A stretch of 36,853 bases of DNA from an uncultured Pirellulaceae bacterium (GTDB lineage Bacteria; Planctomycetota; Planctomycetia; Pirellulales; Pirellulaceae): assembly GCA_937921995.1 (NCBI GenBank), contig CAKZVF010000234.1, forward strand, positions 1-36,853, in the 5' to 3' direction. Of this stretch, positions 1-7,043 are shown in pieces. The first letter of the stretch is position 1, and each line of letters opens with the position of its first letter. Made by a program: the position numbers and the translations under genes. Below the pieces are notes generated by a model. The model saw only the letters and a list, made by a program, of their open reading frames with translations, was not told the origin of the DNA and made no database searches.

Positions 1-645
1 ATCAGTCCGCACGCTCCCTATTCGGTTCCACCGGCCTTGCTCGAACGTTTAGTAGGTGCCGCCGAAAACACCAACGCTGCGGTTGCAATGCACTTGGCCG
101 AAACGACCGCCGAACGTGAATTTGTGCAGCACCGAACTGGCCCGTTTTTGGAGATGCTCAAACAGTTTGGCGTTTGGAAGCCAGAAATGTACGCCGAAGA
201 CGATTCGATTCTCAACATCCTGCAAACGCTGTCGCGCGCCCAACGCGCTTTGGTCATTCACGGCAATTACCTCAAACCCAACGAACTCGACTTCATCGGT
301 TCGATGAAGGAGAAGATGTCCATCGTTTTCTGCCCGCGCACCCATCACTATTTCCGGCATGAGGATTACCCCATGCAGGGGATTTTAGAAAGGGGAATCA
401 ATCTAGCCGTCGGGACCGATTCGCGTGCCTCCAACCCTGACTTGAACCTGATGAACGAACTGAAAGAGATCAGCCAACGATTTCCCGACCTTGCCCCCCC
501 GATCATTCTCGCAATGGGAACCATCAACGGAGCGACGGCCTTGGGAATCGAGGATCGCTTAGGCACTTTGCAGCCAGGCAGGGCAGGGCGGTTTTGCGTC
601 GCGAAACTTGCCGACGTGTCCGATCCCTACAGTTGGCTGAGTTAG
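1..645 (+). CDS. Amidohydrolase-family metal-dependent deaminase/hydrolase (3' part)
   Basis: The reading frame is open from base 1, so the N-terminus lies outside the window. The visible part starts with SPHAPYS and carries the metal and active-site signature of the TRZ/ATZ, S-adenosylhomocysteine/methylthioadenosine deaminase branch of the amidohydrolase superfamily. These motifs are MHLAE (His plus catalytic Glu), VIHGNYL (His) and VGTDSRAS (metal-binding Asp), followed by the usual C-terminal TINGATALG...LGTLQPGRAG segment. Members deaminate or hydrolyse purine-like or triazine-like rings in the cytoplasm; in bacteria that make menaquinone by the futalosine route, a member deaminates aminodeoxyfutalosine. 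The substrate cannot be chosen from this fragment. It converges on the methyltransferase gene, with a palindromic repeat in between. Confidence 0.85.
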   Translation: MSPHAPYSVPPALLERLVGAAENTNAAVAMHLAETTAEREFVQHRTGPFLEMLKQFGVWKPEMYAEDDSILNILQTLSRAQRALVIHGNYLKPNELDFIGSMKEKMSIVFCPRTHHYFRHEDYPMQGILERGINLAVGTDSRASNPDLNLMNELKEISQRFPDLAPPIILAMGTINGATALGIEDRLGTLQPGRAGRFCVAKLADVSDPYSWLS

Positions 646-664
646 CGCTTGGCCCCATCAGATT

Positions 665-742
665 GGTAGTGGATGAGGCCACGAATCCTGCAGTTCCATT
701 AAACGCATTGAACGTTAAGGACTCGTAGCCTTATCCATTACC
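665..742. repeat. Palindromic repeat, copy A (short form)
   Basis: A 78-bp inverted repeat. The left arm (665-688, beginning GGTAGTGGATGAGG) is matched by the inverted right arm (719-742) at 20 of 24 positions. The core contains CATTAAACG, shared with copy B at 24143-24243. It lacks the internal CCTGCGG/CCGCAGG hairpin of the other two copies. It lies in the gap between two convergent genes. Confidence 0.8.
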
Positions 743-752
743 TGAAACCGAT

Positions 753-1970
753 TCAATTGCGGGCTTCAACATTGGTGATAAAGGCAACTCGGCGGCGCAG
801 GTGGCGGGTCGCAATCACCGTCGCGCGGTTTTCGCCCGCTACTTTTAGCCGGCTGATTTGGTTGTAAACCTCTTGTTCGACACCGCGTTTTTTGACGATG
901 ATTTCACCGACCATAAATTTTCGTAAGGCTGCGGAAATGTGCTTGAGATCCAGTTTCAGCATCTCCGCGATTTTGTACTCGCTGAGTAACGGCGTTTTCT
1001 GAATCATGGATCCGGTCAGGTAATCGGCGAAACCTGAAACGGGCTGCAGCCCTACATCCTCGGCCAACGACGACATCAGCCCGGACGCCAACACGACCGC
1101 GTGGGGTTCGAAAATGGATTCGCCCATCGCCGCTGCCGAAGTCATCCGGTCCGCTTCCACGCGTTCTGCATCCGCGGAATAAGTAAACACCTTCCCTGAA
1201 CTGGCGACGATCGTGGCGGTTGTTTGACGCGGCTTTGATGTTTTGGGGCCGCTCCAAAGCACCTGCTGTTTACATTCTCGATTATCGCCAATCCATTCGC
1301 GCTGAACCGACTCGGGCATCGAATCGTGGGCTGGCGTCGCGGGCGCGACTTTGATCGCTACCGTTTGATCGGCGGACAGCGCCGCGTAAACGTCAGAAAG
1401 TTTAGGCTGAAAAAAGTCACCACGCACGGTTCTGGATTTTGTCCGACGATCGGGATCGATGTGAATCCCGTCAAATTCTGCCAGATCTGTTTCTTCGAAT
1501 GTTTGGTGCCGGACCGAAGCATTAAAAAGACCAACGCCCGAGAGATTGTGGCCGGCGATCGCGGCGGTCAGTTCGTCTGCGTCGATACCGACGGTGTTGA
1601 CGCCCGAGACGGCACGCGCCGCCAGCGCGATCAGATCACCGCCGACGCCACAACAGATGTCGGCGACATTTCTCACTTCACGAAAGCGGGTGGCTTTGTA
1701 TCGCGCGATCTGCAACGACGTCGATTGTTCGAGCCCTCGGCGCGTGAAGAACATCTGATCGGCACAAGCAAACTTCTTCAGTCCCCGCATCCGTAGCAGC
1801 GCCTGTTCAATGACGATGGCGGCTCTTACGGGCGTTGTTTTCTTTCGCAGCCGTTTGTTGATGGTGAGCGCATTGCTGCCATCACGGAAACCGGCTTCCA
1901 CTTGCAAAACAAGCGATTTCCCTTCTTCAGAGAACAGCCAATTGAATTCTTGCCGCAGAGATTGGTCCAT
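753..1970 (-). CDS. Class I SAM-dependent methyltransferase with THUMP-like C-terminal domain
   Basis: A 405-residue protein with a Rossmann methyltransferase core. Motif I is DICCGVGGD (about residues 104-112), the motif II acidic turn is GIDAD (128-132), and a motif IV-like HIDPDRR lies at about 170-176. An N-terminal helical region of about 95 residues precedes it. The C-terminal part (about 330-400, with KKRGVEQEV and GENRATVIATR) resembles the THUMP-like domain found in uncharacterised bacterial methyltransferases of this architecture. This suggests an RNA substrate, but none is established here. The start is an ATG, and the gene is divergent from the next gene with a 77-bp shared upstream region. 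Confidence 0.75.
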   Translation of the reverse strand: MDQSLRQEFNWLFSEEGKSLVLQVEAGFRDGSNALTINKRLRKKTTPVRAAIVIEQALLRMRGLKKFACADQMFFTRRGLEQSTSLQIARYKATRFREVRNVADICCGVGGDLIALAARAVSGVNTVGIDADELTAAIAGHNLSGVGLFNASVRHQTFEETDLAEFDGIHIDPDRRTKSRTVRGDFFQPKLSDVYAALSADQTVAIKVAPATPAHDSMPESVQREWIGDNRECKQQVLWSGPKTSKPRQTTATIVASSGKVFTYSADAERVEADRMTSAAAMGESIFEPHAVVLASGLMSSLAEDVGLQPVSGFADYLTGSMIQKTPLLSEYKIAEMLKLDLKHISAALRKFMVGEIIVKKRGVEQEVYNQISRLKVAGENRATVIATRHLRRRVAFITNVEARN

Positions 1971-2047
1971 AATGGTATATTAGTGACATCTTTCCCTATC
2001 GCAAGCACGCAAGCAGGCACCTTTGATAAAAGGCCCCTTTCGCAAAA

Positions 2048-2458
2048 ATGTTTATCGACCCGACAAGAGAGATCGTGATTTTTGCACGGCTGGCTCAGGC
2101 CTTCAAGAACCGGTTGCAGATGCAAGACCGTGATCGCGCCCTGGTGATGACGGGCGTGTGCGCGTCGATGCTGGAAATGGAAGTGATCGCCAGTTTTTGC
2201 AGACAGTTGATTCTTAAGAACAATCACGGGCACATGATTCGGCGATTTGAGACTTTTCATGAGGCGTTGCGGACCGAGGATTTTTTAACATTTCTGAAAC
2301 AGGTTCGGCGAAAACTGCCAACAGAGAAAGCGGAAAATCTCTTGGTGGAGTTTGGATACCAATGCGATGTCAAGCGCCGTGACTACGACGATCCGAACAT
2401 GTATATCGCCGCGGTCATGGGCGTCGATTACGCTTGGATCAAAGAGAACTTCCAATAG
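2048..2458 (+). CDS. Conserved hypothetical protein, 136 aa
   Basis: I do not recognise this family. The protein is a soluble, mostly helical 136-residue polypeptide with a central basic/aromatic stretch (RRFETFHEAL), a lysine/arginine-rich KQVRRKLP and an acidic, tyrosine-containing C-terminus. There is no signal peptide, membrane segment or Cys/His cluster. Codon use resembles the neighbours and the ATG start is clear. It lies 30 bp upstream of the ankyrin-repeat gene on the same strand, so the two are probably co-transcribed, but that does not assign a function. Confidence 0.7.
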   Translation: MFIDPTREIVIFARLAQAFKNRLQMQDRDRALVMTGVCASMLEMEVIASFCRQLILKNNHGHMIRRFETFHEALRTEDFLTFLKQVRRKLPTEKAENLLVEFGYQCDVKRRDYDDPNMYIAAVMGVDYAWIKENFQ

Positions 2459-2488
2459 AGCGACCGCCTCAACCGCAGGGTTCACAAG

Positions 2489-3445
2489 ATGCAAAACGAA
2501 CGTGCCTTTATCGAGGCGATCACTGATGGTGACGATGCAAAATTGGCGGAGCTTCTTCGTACAGCGGACGATGACGATCAGATCTTTGAGCCCATCACCG
2601 ATCCACGGCCCAGCAATCATGCCATCGGCTTTGGCATGACGCTGTTGCAGTTAGCGTCGATTCGAAAAAGGAAGCAGAAGCGGAAAGAGAAGGGGAAAGA
2701 GGACGGGAAACAAAACCTGAGTAACGCGTCGGCGATGTTGATTGAGCACGGGTTTAAAGTCGATCTTCATTCGGCTTGTGGGCTTGGCATGATCGACCGC
2801 ATGGAAGAACTGTTGGCCGATCGGCCCGACAGGGTCAACGATGAAGTTGACAGTTATCTTCCGATCCAATTTGCAATTACCGCCGGCCATCCTAATGTCA
2901 TCGAGTGTCTGACGAAGCATGGGGCTGACGCCAATCGCGATCTGCGTAAAGTCGCCTACTTTGGGTGGGAAGATGACGCAATTGATCAGAACTATACTCC
3001 GTGGAAACCGATCCACATGGCATCCCTTTGGGGATTCGATGCCGCACGCGTTCCCGTCGCGGAGGCATTGGCTTCGGCGGGAGCGGATCTCAATGCGGTG
3101 TCGCCCTTGGATGGTTATCGACCGATTCACTTGGTCGCCATGGCCAACCGTGTGGACATGATCAAGTTCTTTGTAGGCCGCGGCGTCGATGTTGACAGCC
3201 GAACCAAAGCGTGCGACATGATCAATCTACCCGACGAAGACGGTCCCGTCCGAGGCTACGATTGTACGGCGCTGATGGTGGCCGCCGGCGAGGGCTTCGC
3301 CGAAGCGACGGCTTGTTTGCTGGAATTAGGTGCCGATCCACATGCGGTAAACGATCAAGGGCAAACGGCAATCGACTTTGCCAATAAACGGTTTTGGAAT
3401 GGCCAGCCGTACGACCAAGTTATCGAAGCGCTGACGAAGCGCTGA
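2489..3445 (+). CDS. Ankyrin-repeat protein
   Basis: A 318-residue protein with several ankyrin-type helix-loop-helix units recognisable from about residue 70. Examples are LPIQFAITAGHPNVIECL..GADAN, KPIHMASLWG..EALASAGADLN, RPIHLVAMANRVDMIKFFVGRG and TALMVAAGEGFAEATACLLELGAD. A very basic run of Lys/Arg/Glu (about residues 57-72) sits before the repeats and is probably a solvent-exposed linker. Ankyrin repeats mediate protein-protein contacts, and the partner is unknown. There is no signal peptide. It probably forms an operon with the preceding small gene (30-bp gap). Confidence 0.85.
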   Translation: MQNERAFIEAITDGDDAKLAELLRTADDDDQIFEPITDPRPSNHAIGFGMTLLQLASIRKRKQKRKEKGKEDGKQNLSNASAMLIEHGFKVDLHSACGLGMIDRMEELLADRPDRVNDEVDSYLPIQFAITAGHPNVIECLTKHGADANRDLRKVAYFGWEDDAIDQNYTPWKPIHMASLWGFDAARVPVAEALASAGADLNAVSPLDGYRPIHLVAMANRVDMIKFFVGRGVDVDSRTKACDMINLPDEDGPVRGYDCTALMVAAGEGFAEATACLLELGADPHAVNDQGQTAIDFANKRFWNGQPYDQVIEALTKR

Positions 3446-3639
3446 TGAAGCGATAGCCAGAGTTTCGTCATCAGGGTTGGGTTTGTGTTGATAGTTGCGT
3501 CTTTCTGGTCTGTCCCATTTTATGAGTTTAAGATCCTTATAAGGCGTGTCGAGTGATGGGTGGAAATTTTCTGGTCTAAGGTCGAAGAAGAATAGGTTGA
3601 GCTAGGTCAAAAAGTTACCTCCGGCATTGATCAGGCTTG

Positions 3640-4683
3640 ATGTTGTCATCGCTTATTAACTTCTACCCTTCGTTGTTCTCCATGCTGCGCTCCATTTTGT
3701 TACCGACGTTGATCGCGTGCGCTATCGCGTTCCCGCTGCTATACCAAAAAAGCACCTCACGCAGTTTGAATCCGCAGGGCCAGAACGACCATCGTGATTT
3801 CAGCTACTACGTTTCTAATCCTCAGGGCTCGGTAAACGCCAATCGCAATTATCCAACCAATGCGAGCAATTCGTCGTACACTCCCCTTGGTGCGGCTCAA
3901 CCCTCCATTCCCGTCACTCCGGCCTCGGCGCAGCGTTCGATCTTCGGCGGCCCTGCTCAAAGCGTGCCGACCGCGCCGCAGATTGCGATGCCGCAACTGG
4001 CCGGTCCGTCCTCACCGGCGACTTCCATGCCAGTAACGATGCAGGGGTCGTCCGCCGGTGGAGGATTTTTGACGACCTCCAGTGTGAGCAATCCCGGATT
4101 CGACTTCAGCCAGATGACGCCCGATTATGGTGCTGTGGAAACACTTACCTTCCGCGGTAATGCTTATGGGCCGGATTTGACCGCCCAACCGATGCAGTTT
4201 GTCCCCGTTTCCAATTTTCAGGAGATCTTTCGGTTCGACGTATCGCCAACCTGGGCGAAGCAGCGCTGGGAAAGGCTGACGACGATCCCGGCAGAGAATG
4301 GGTTGCATGGTCTCCGCACTGCTTTGGTAACCGGCACAAATTCGTGGGACCTCAACGGTGCACTGACGTATTTCTTTGACCAAAACCACCGCACGCAGCG
4401 CATCACCTTCCGCGGCTGGGTCGGCGATCCGTCACGGTTGATCGATCTGGCCACCAAGCAGTTCGGACTTCAGCCGCGCCCCACCCATTGGGCGGGTTTA
4501 TACGTCGCCAAGTTCGGAGCCGCGGAAACCGGTGGTTTGCTGATGAAAGATCCCGACTCTATCGACCGTCGGAATCAAGTCCAAAGAACGGCGGTGATCA
4601 TGGAGCTGAACCAACCCGCCGGCGGTTTTAAACTAAGCAAAGAATTTCGTGGTTTTATGGCCCCTGCAATTCCCGGCCAGTAA
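3640..4683 (+). CDS. Membrane-anchored hypothetical protein, about 347 aa
   Basis: An N-terminal hydrophobic segment (about residues 15-37, LLPTLIACAIAFPLLY) looks like an uncleaved anchor or signal. It is followed by a low-complexity Pro/Ser/Gln/Ala region (about 40-160). The C-terminal domain (about 185-348) is rich in Trp and aromatic residues, with FRFDVSPTWAKQRWERLTT and TFRGWVGDPSRLIDLATKQF. I read it as a planctomycete-type exported protein of unknown function. The ATG at 3640 directly follows an in-frame TTG; I chose the ATG. It stands alone, with a small hairpin 17 bp after the stop. Confidence 0.7.
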   Translation: MLSSLINFYPSLFSMLRSILLPTLIACAIAFPLLYQKSTSRSLNPQGQNDHRDFSYYVSNPQGSVNANRNYPTNASNSSYTPLGAAQPSIPVTPASAQRSIFGGPAQSVPTAPQIAMPQLAGPSSPATSMPVTMQGSSAGGGFLTTSSVSNPGFDFSQMTPDYGAVETLTFRGNAYGPDLTAQPMQFVPVSNFQEIFRFDVSPTWAKQRWERLTTIPAENGLHGLRTALVTGTNSWDLNGALTYFFDQNHRTQRITFRGWVGDPSRLIDLATKQFGLQPRPTHWAGLYVAKFGAAETGGLLMKDPDSIDRRNQVQRTAVIMELNQPAGGFKLSKEFRGFMAPAIPGQ

Positions 4684-4700
4684 TTCTCGGCGAGTAAATT

Positions 4701-4721
4701 CACCACTAAAATTCAGTGGTG
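4701..4721 (+). terminator. Short hairpin after the 3640-4683 gene
   Basis: A perfect 7-bp stem (CACCACT/AGTGGTG) with a 7-base loop, starting 17 bp after a stop codon. There is no T-tract, so it could be a weak terminator or an mRNA-end stabiliser. Confidence 0.35.
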
Positions 4722-4913
4722 TAGAAGTTGGAATCGATAGGCCTTGAGAAACGTTGAGAACCTGCAGCTCGGTCGTCATGCGCGGCCGCACGACTGACAA
4801 ACTTTCAACAGGTTTCCACGCTGACGGCTGCTCCGATTTTTCACTGTTTCGCAAAAACTCAGATGCGTTTTTCGACGTTTAGAGAAACTTCAAACGAAAT
4901 GTGGTTTAGGTCT

Positions 4914-4941
4914 TTGACACAGCTGCTAGCACTCTTAGAAT
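4914..4941 (+). promoter_or_regulatory. Candidate sigma70 promoter of dnaA
   Basis: TTGACA (4914-4919), a 16-bp spacer, then TAGAAT (4936-4941). The -35 is a perfect consensus and the -10 is a 5/6 match. Transcription would start near 4948, giving a 5' leader of about 245 nt before dnaA. Confidence 0.6.
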
Positions 4942-4956
4942 CACCGCTTAAAGGTT

Positions 4957-4990
4957 AAGAACCCGTTCGCAATGAAGCGGACGGATTCTT
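4957..4990 (+). promoter_or_regulatory. Hairpin at the start of the dnaA leader
   Basis: AAGAACCCGTTCGC (4957-4970) pairs with GCGGACGGATTCTT (4977-4990) around a 6-base loop, with one mismatch and one G-U pair. It would begin about 10 nt after the predicted transcription start. It could stabilise the mRNA or take part in control; no T-tract follows. Confidence 0.45.
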
Positions 4991-5193
4991 GAATTTGTAG
5001 GATACGATGCATCGAGTTGATGGGATTTGACTCGCTGTTGCTATGGCAGGCCGCCCACCTTTGGCCTCGTTGACGTGATAGCCAATCTCTCTCCATCGTC
5101 GGGTTGAGTAGTAGAAGCCGGAAGGCTTTGAATTCATTTTGCCGGCGGAAAAAGCGCGATGCATCTGGCCGATGAAAACGTCAGGATGCGACT

Positions 5194-6657
5194 TTGTCGA
5201 TAACGGATACCAGCTTACCACCCACCGCCACGCACGGTCCCAGCACCGACAGCGCGATCGCAAAGATCCTTGCTGAGATGTTGACGCGCAAGATTGGCGA
5301 AACGAGGTTTGAGCTTTGGTTCTCTCCGCAAATGCCGTTTGAGTTTTCAGATAATCACTTGAAGGTTTTCGCGGACAGCAACTTCACCGCCAACCGTCTG
5401 CAGAACGCGTTCTCCAAGGAGATTCGCAGCGTCGTCGATCACGTTTGCGGAGCGCATGTTGGTATCGAGTTCGTCGTACAGGCACCGCCGCAGAAAAAGG
5501 CGTCCAACAAGAACAGCGATGACGATCAACCAAGCCTGTTCGATTCGGTCGCTTCTTCGGAAACCGCCGCGGAACCATCGGCACCAGAGTCACGACCATC
5601 GAACGATCGGCCCAAACCGACGAAGCTTGATTTGAAGTCATTTTGGTTTGGAGCCAATAACCAATTTGCCAAAGCGGGCGTTGAGCAGATCATGCAGTTG
5701 CCGGGGCAGTTTTCGCCGCTGCTGATTCATGGTCCTTCGGGGTCAGGGAAGAGCCATCTGCTCGAGGCGGCCACCAACGAGTATCGCCGGCGGGTGCGAG
5801 CCAAACGTTGCGTGTTTTTGACGGCGGAACAGTTCACCAATCAGTTCGTGGCCTCTCTGCGTGATAATCGCGGGTTGCCGATGTTTCGTCGGAAGTATCG
5901 TGACCTTGATTTGTTGGCGATCGACGACATTCAATTCTTGGCCGGTAAGAACGCGACGCTGAACGAGTTTCAGTTCACGCTGGATCATTTAATTCGGCAA
6001 GGCAAACAGGTGATCGTGTCGGCCGACCGACCGCCGATGGAACTGGACGAGCTGGGCTGTGATTTGCTGAACCGATTGGCTAACGGTTTGATGTGCCCGT
6101 TAATGTTCCCCAATCTTGAAGGCCGCAAGTCGATCATTAGTTCGATGTGCCAACAACGCAACTTCGTCATCACCGACGACGTGGTCAACTTGATCGCCGA
6201 ACAAATGACACGCGACGTACGACGTTTGTCTGGCGCGATCAATCGTCTTCGTGCCGTTTCGATTTCGACGGGCGTGGAAAAGATCACCGTTGAGTTTGCG
6301 TCTCAAGTACTTCAAGATCTGATCGCGCTGTCCTCCATCGGAACGTCGATGGTGACGATCGAAAAAGCCGTCTGTAATATCACGGGCTTGAAGTCAGCAG
6401 ACCTTCGCTCCAGCAGTCGCCGAAAATCAGTCAGTTCCGCTCGCATGCTGGCAATGTACTTGGCGCGCGAACATACCAACGCGGCGTTGTCGGAGATCGG
6501 TGACTACTTCGGCGGACGCAGTCACAGCACCGTTATCGCGGCGCGAAAAAAGGTAACGTCTTTGCTTAAAGATGATTCTGAGATCTCCCTTGCGAATTCG
6601 AAGGTGAAGGTCAAAGTCGCGATTGACCGCATCCAATCAAAGCTTCGCATCGGGTGA
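5194..6657 (+). CDS. dnaA: Chromosomal replication initiator protein DnaA
   Basis: A 487-residue initiator ATPase that binds DnaA boxes and opens the origin. Domain I is at about residues 20-95 (LTRKIGETRFELWFSP). A Ser/Asp/Glu/Pro-rich domain II linker spans 97-143. The domain III AAA+ core has Walker A GPSGSGKS (180-187), Walker B LLAIDD ending at 244-245, and DLLNRLANGL near 290. The domain IV helix-turn-helix carries the DnaA signature EIGDYFGGRSHSTV (about 434-447). The TTG start at 5194 is the only in-frame start that keeps all of domain I, since an in-frame TGA lies at 5173 and the next ATG is codon 29. An AGGA at 5183-5186 precedes it by 7 nt. It is not flanked by dnaN, recF, gyrB or rpmH. 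Confidence 0.97.
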   Translation: MSITDTSLPPTATHGPSTDSAIAKILAEMLTRKIGETRFELWFSPQMPFEFSDNHLKVFADSNFTANRLQNAFSKEIRSVVDHVCGAHVGIEFVVQAPPQKKASNKNSDDDQPSLFDSVASSETAAEPSAPESRPSNDRPKPTKLDLKSFWFGANNQFAKAGVEQIMQLPGQFSPLLIHGPSGSGKSHLLEAATNEYRRRVRAKRCVFLTAEQFTNQFVASLRDNRGLPMFRRKYRDLDLLAIDDIQFLAGKNATLNEFQFTLDHLIRQGKQVIVSADRPPMELDELGCDLLNRLANGLMCPLMFPNLEGRKSIISSMCQQRNFVITDDVVNLIAEQMTRDVRRLSGAINRLRAVSISTGVEKITVEFASQVLQDLIALSSIGTSMVTIEKAVCNITGLKSADLRSSSRRKSVSSARMLAMYLAREHTNAALSEIGDYFGGRSHSTVIAARKKVTSLLKDDSEISLANSKVKVKVAIDRIQSKLRIG

Positions 6658-7043
6658 TTCGATTTCGAAGGAATTGATTAGCTATCATTGAGTGCAAGCA
6701 TTTCCCCGGTGGCGTATCGATTAGTTGAGCCTCGATTCGACTTCTAATCTAACGCAGCTCAATTTTTCAGGTTGACGCTCTACTGCAATGAAATCAGCGG
6801 TGGAGGTAACTCCCCTGCCATATCTAATTCTTTGACCGGTTGAATACTTGCCTCACTTTCGCAAGTTCAAAACCGCTATCACTTTTCTTCCCGCCTCTTT
6901 TCAATTTGAAAAATGGGTGTTTTTAACAGGGCGGATGTCGATAACAAAACTGTTCTTGACCCCGTTTGGTGTGATCTTCACAGTACGCGCTACTCGATAG
7001 GGCTCATTTTCGCTCAATCGCCCAACCTACCATCGAAGCCTGG
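6658..7043 (+). other. Intergenic region downstream of dnaA
   Basis: A 386-bp gap with no ORF I would support. It contains a second TGTCGATAAC (6936-6945) identical to the one over the dnaA start. I see no strong terminator or promoter. Confidence 0.5.

Larger units (their letters stand above)
4684..5193 (+). other. Intergenic region upstream of dnaA
   Basis: A 510-bp gap with no convincing gene. It holds a short hairpin just after the preceding gene (CACCACT at 4701-4707, AGTGGTG at 4715-4721), a sigma70-like promoter at 4914-4941, and a leader hairpin at 4957-4990. I found no perfect TTATCCACA box. A TGTCGATAA element overlaps the dnaA start. Confidence 0.6.

Noticed and set aside
1326..1796. 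156-codon plus-strand frame
   Set aside because: It is antisense to the THUMP-like methyltransferase, which has clear SAM motifs.
4684..5193. Replication origin upstream of dnaA
   Set aside because: No cluster of TTATCCACA-type boxes or AT-rich unwinding run was found, so I do not call an origin.
4955..5263. 102-codon minus-strand frame in the dnaA leader
   Set aside because: It overlaps the dnaA start and hairpin and shows no motif.
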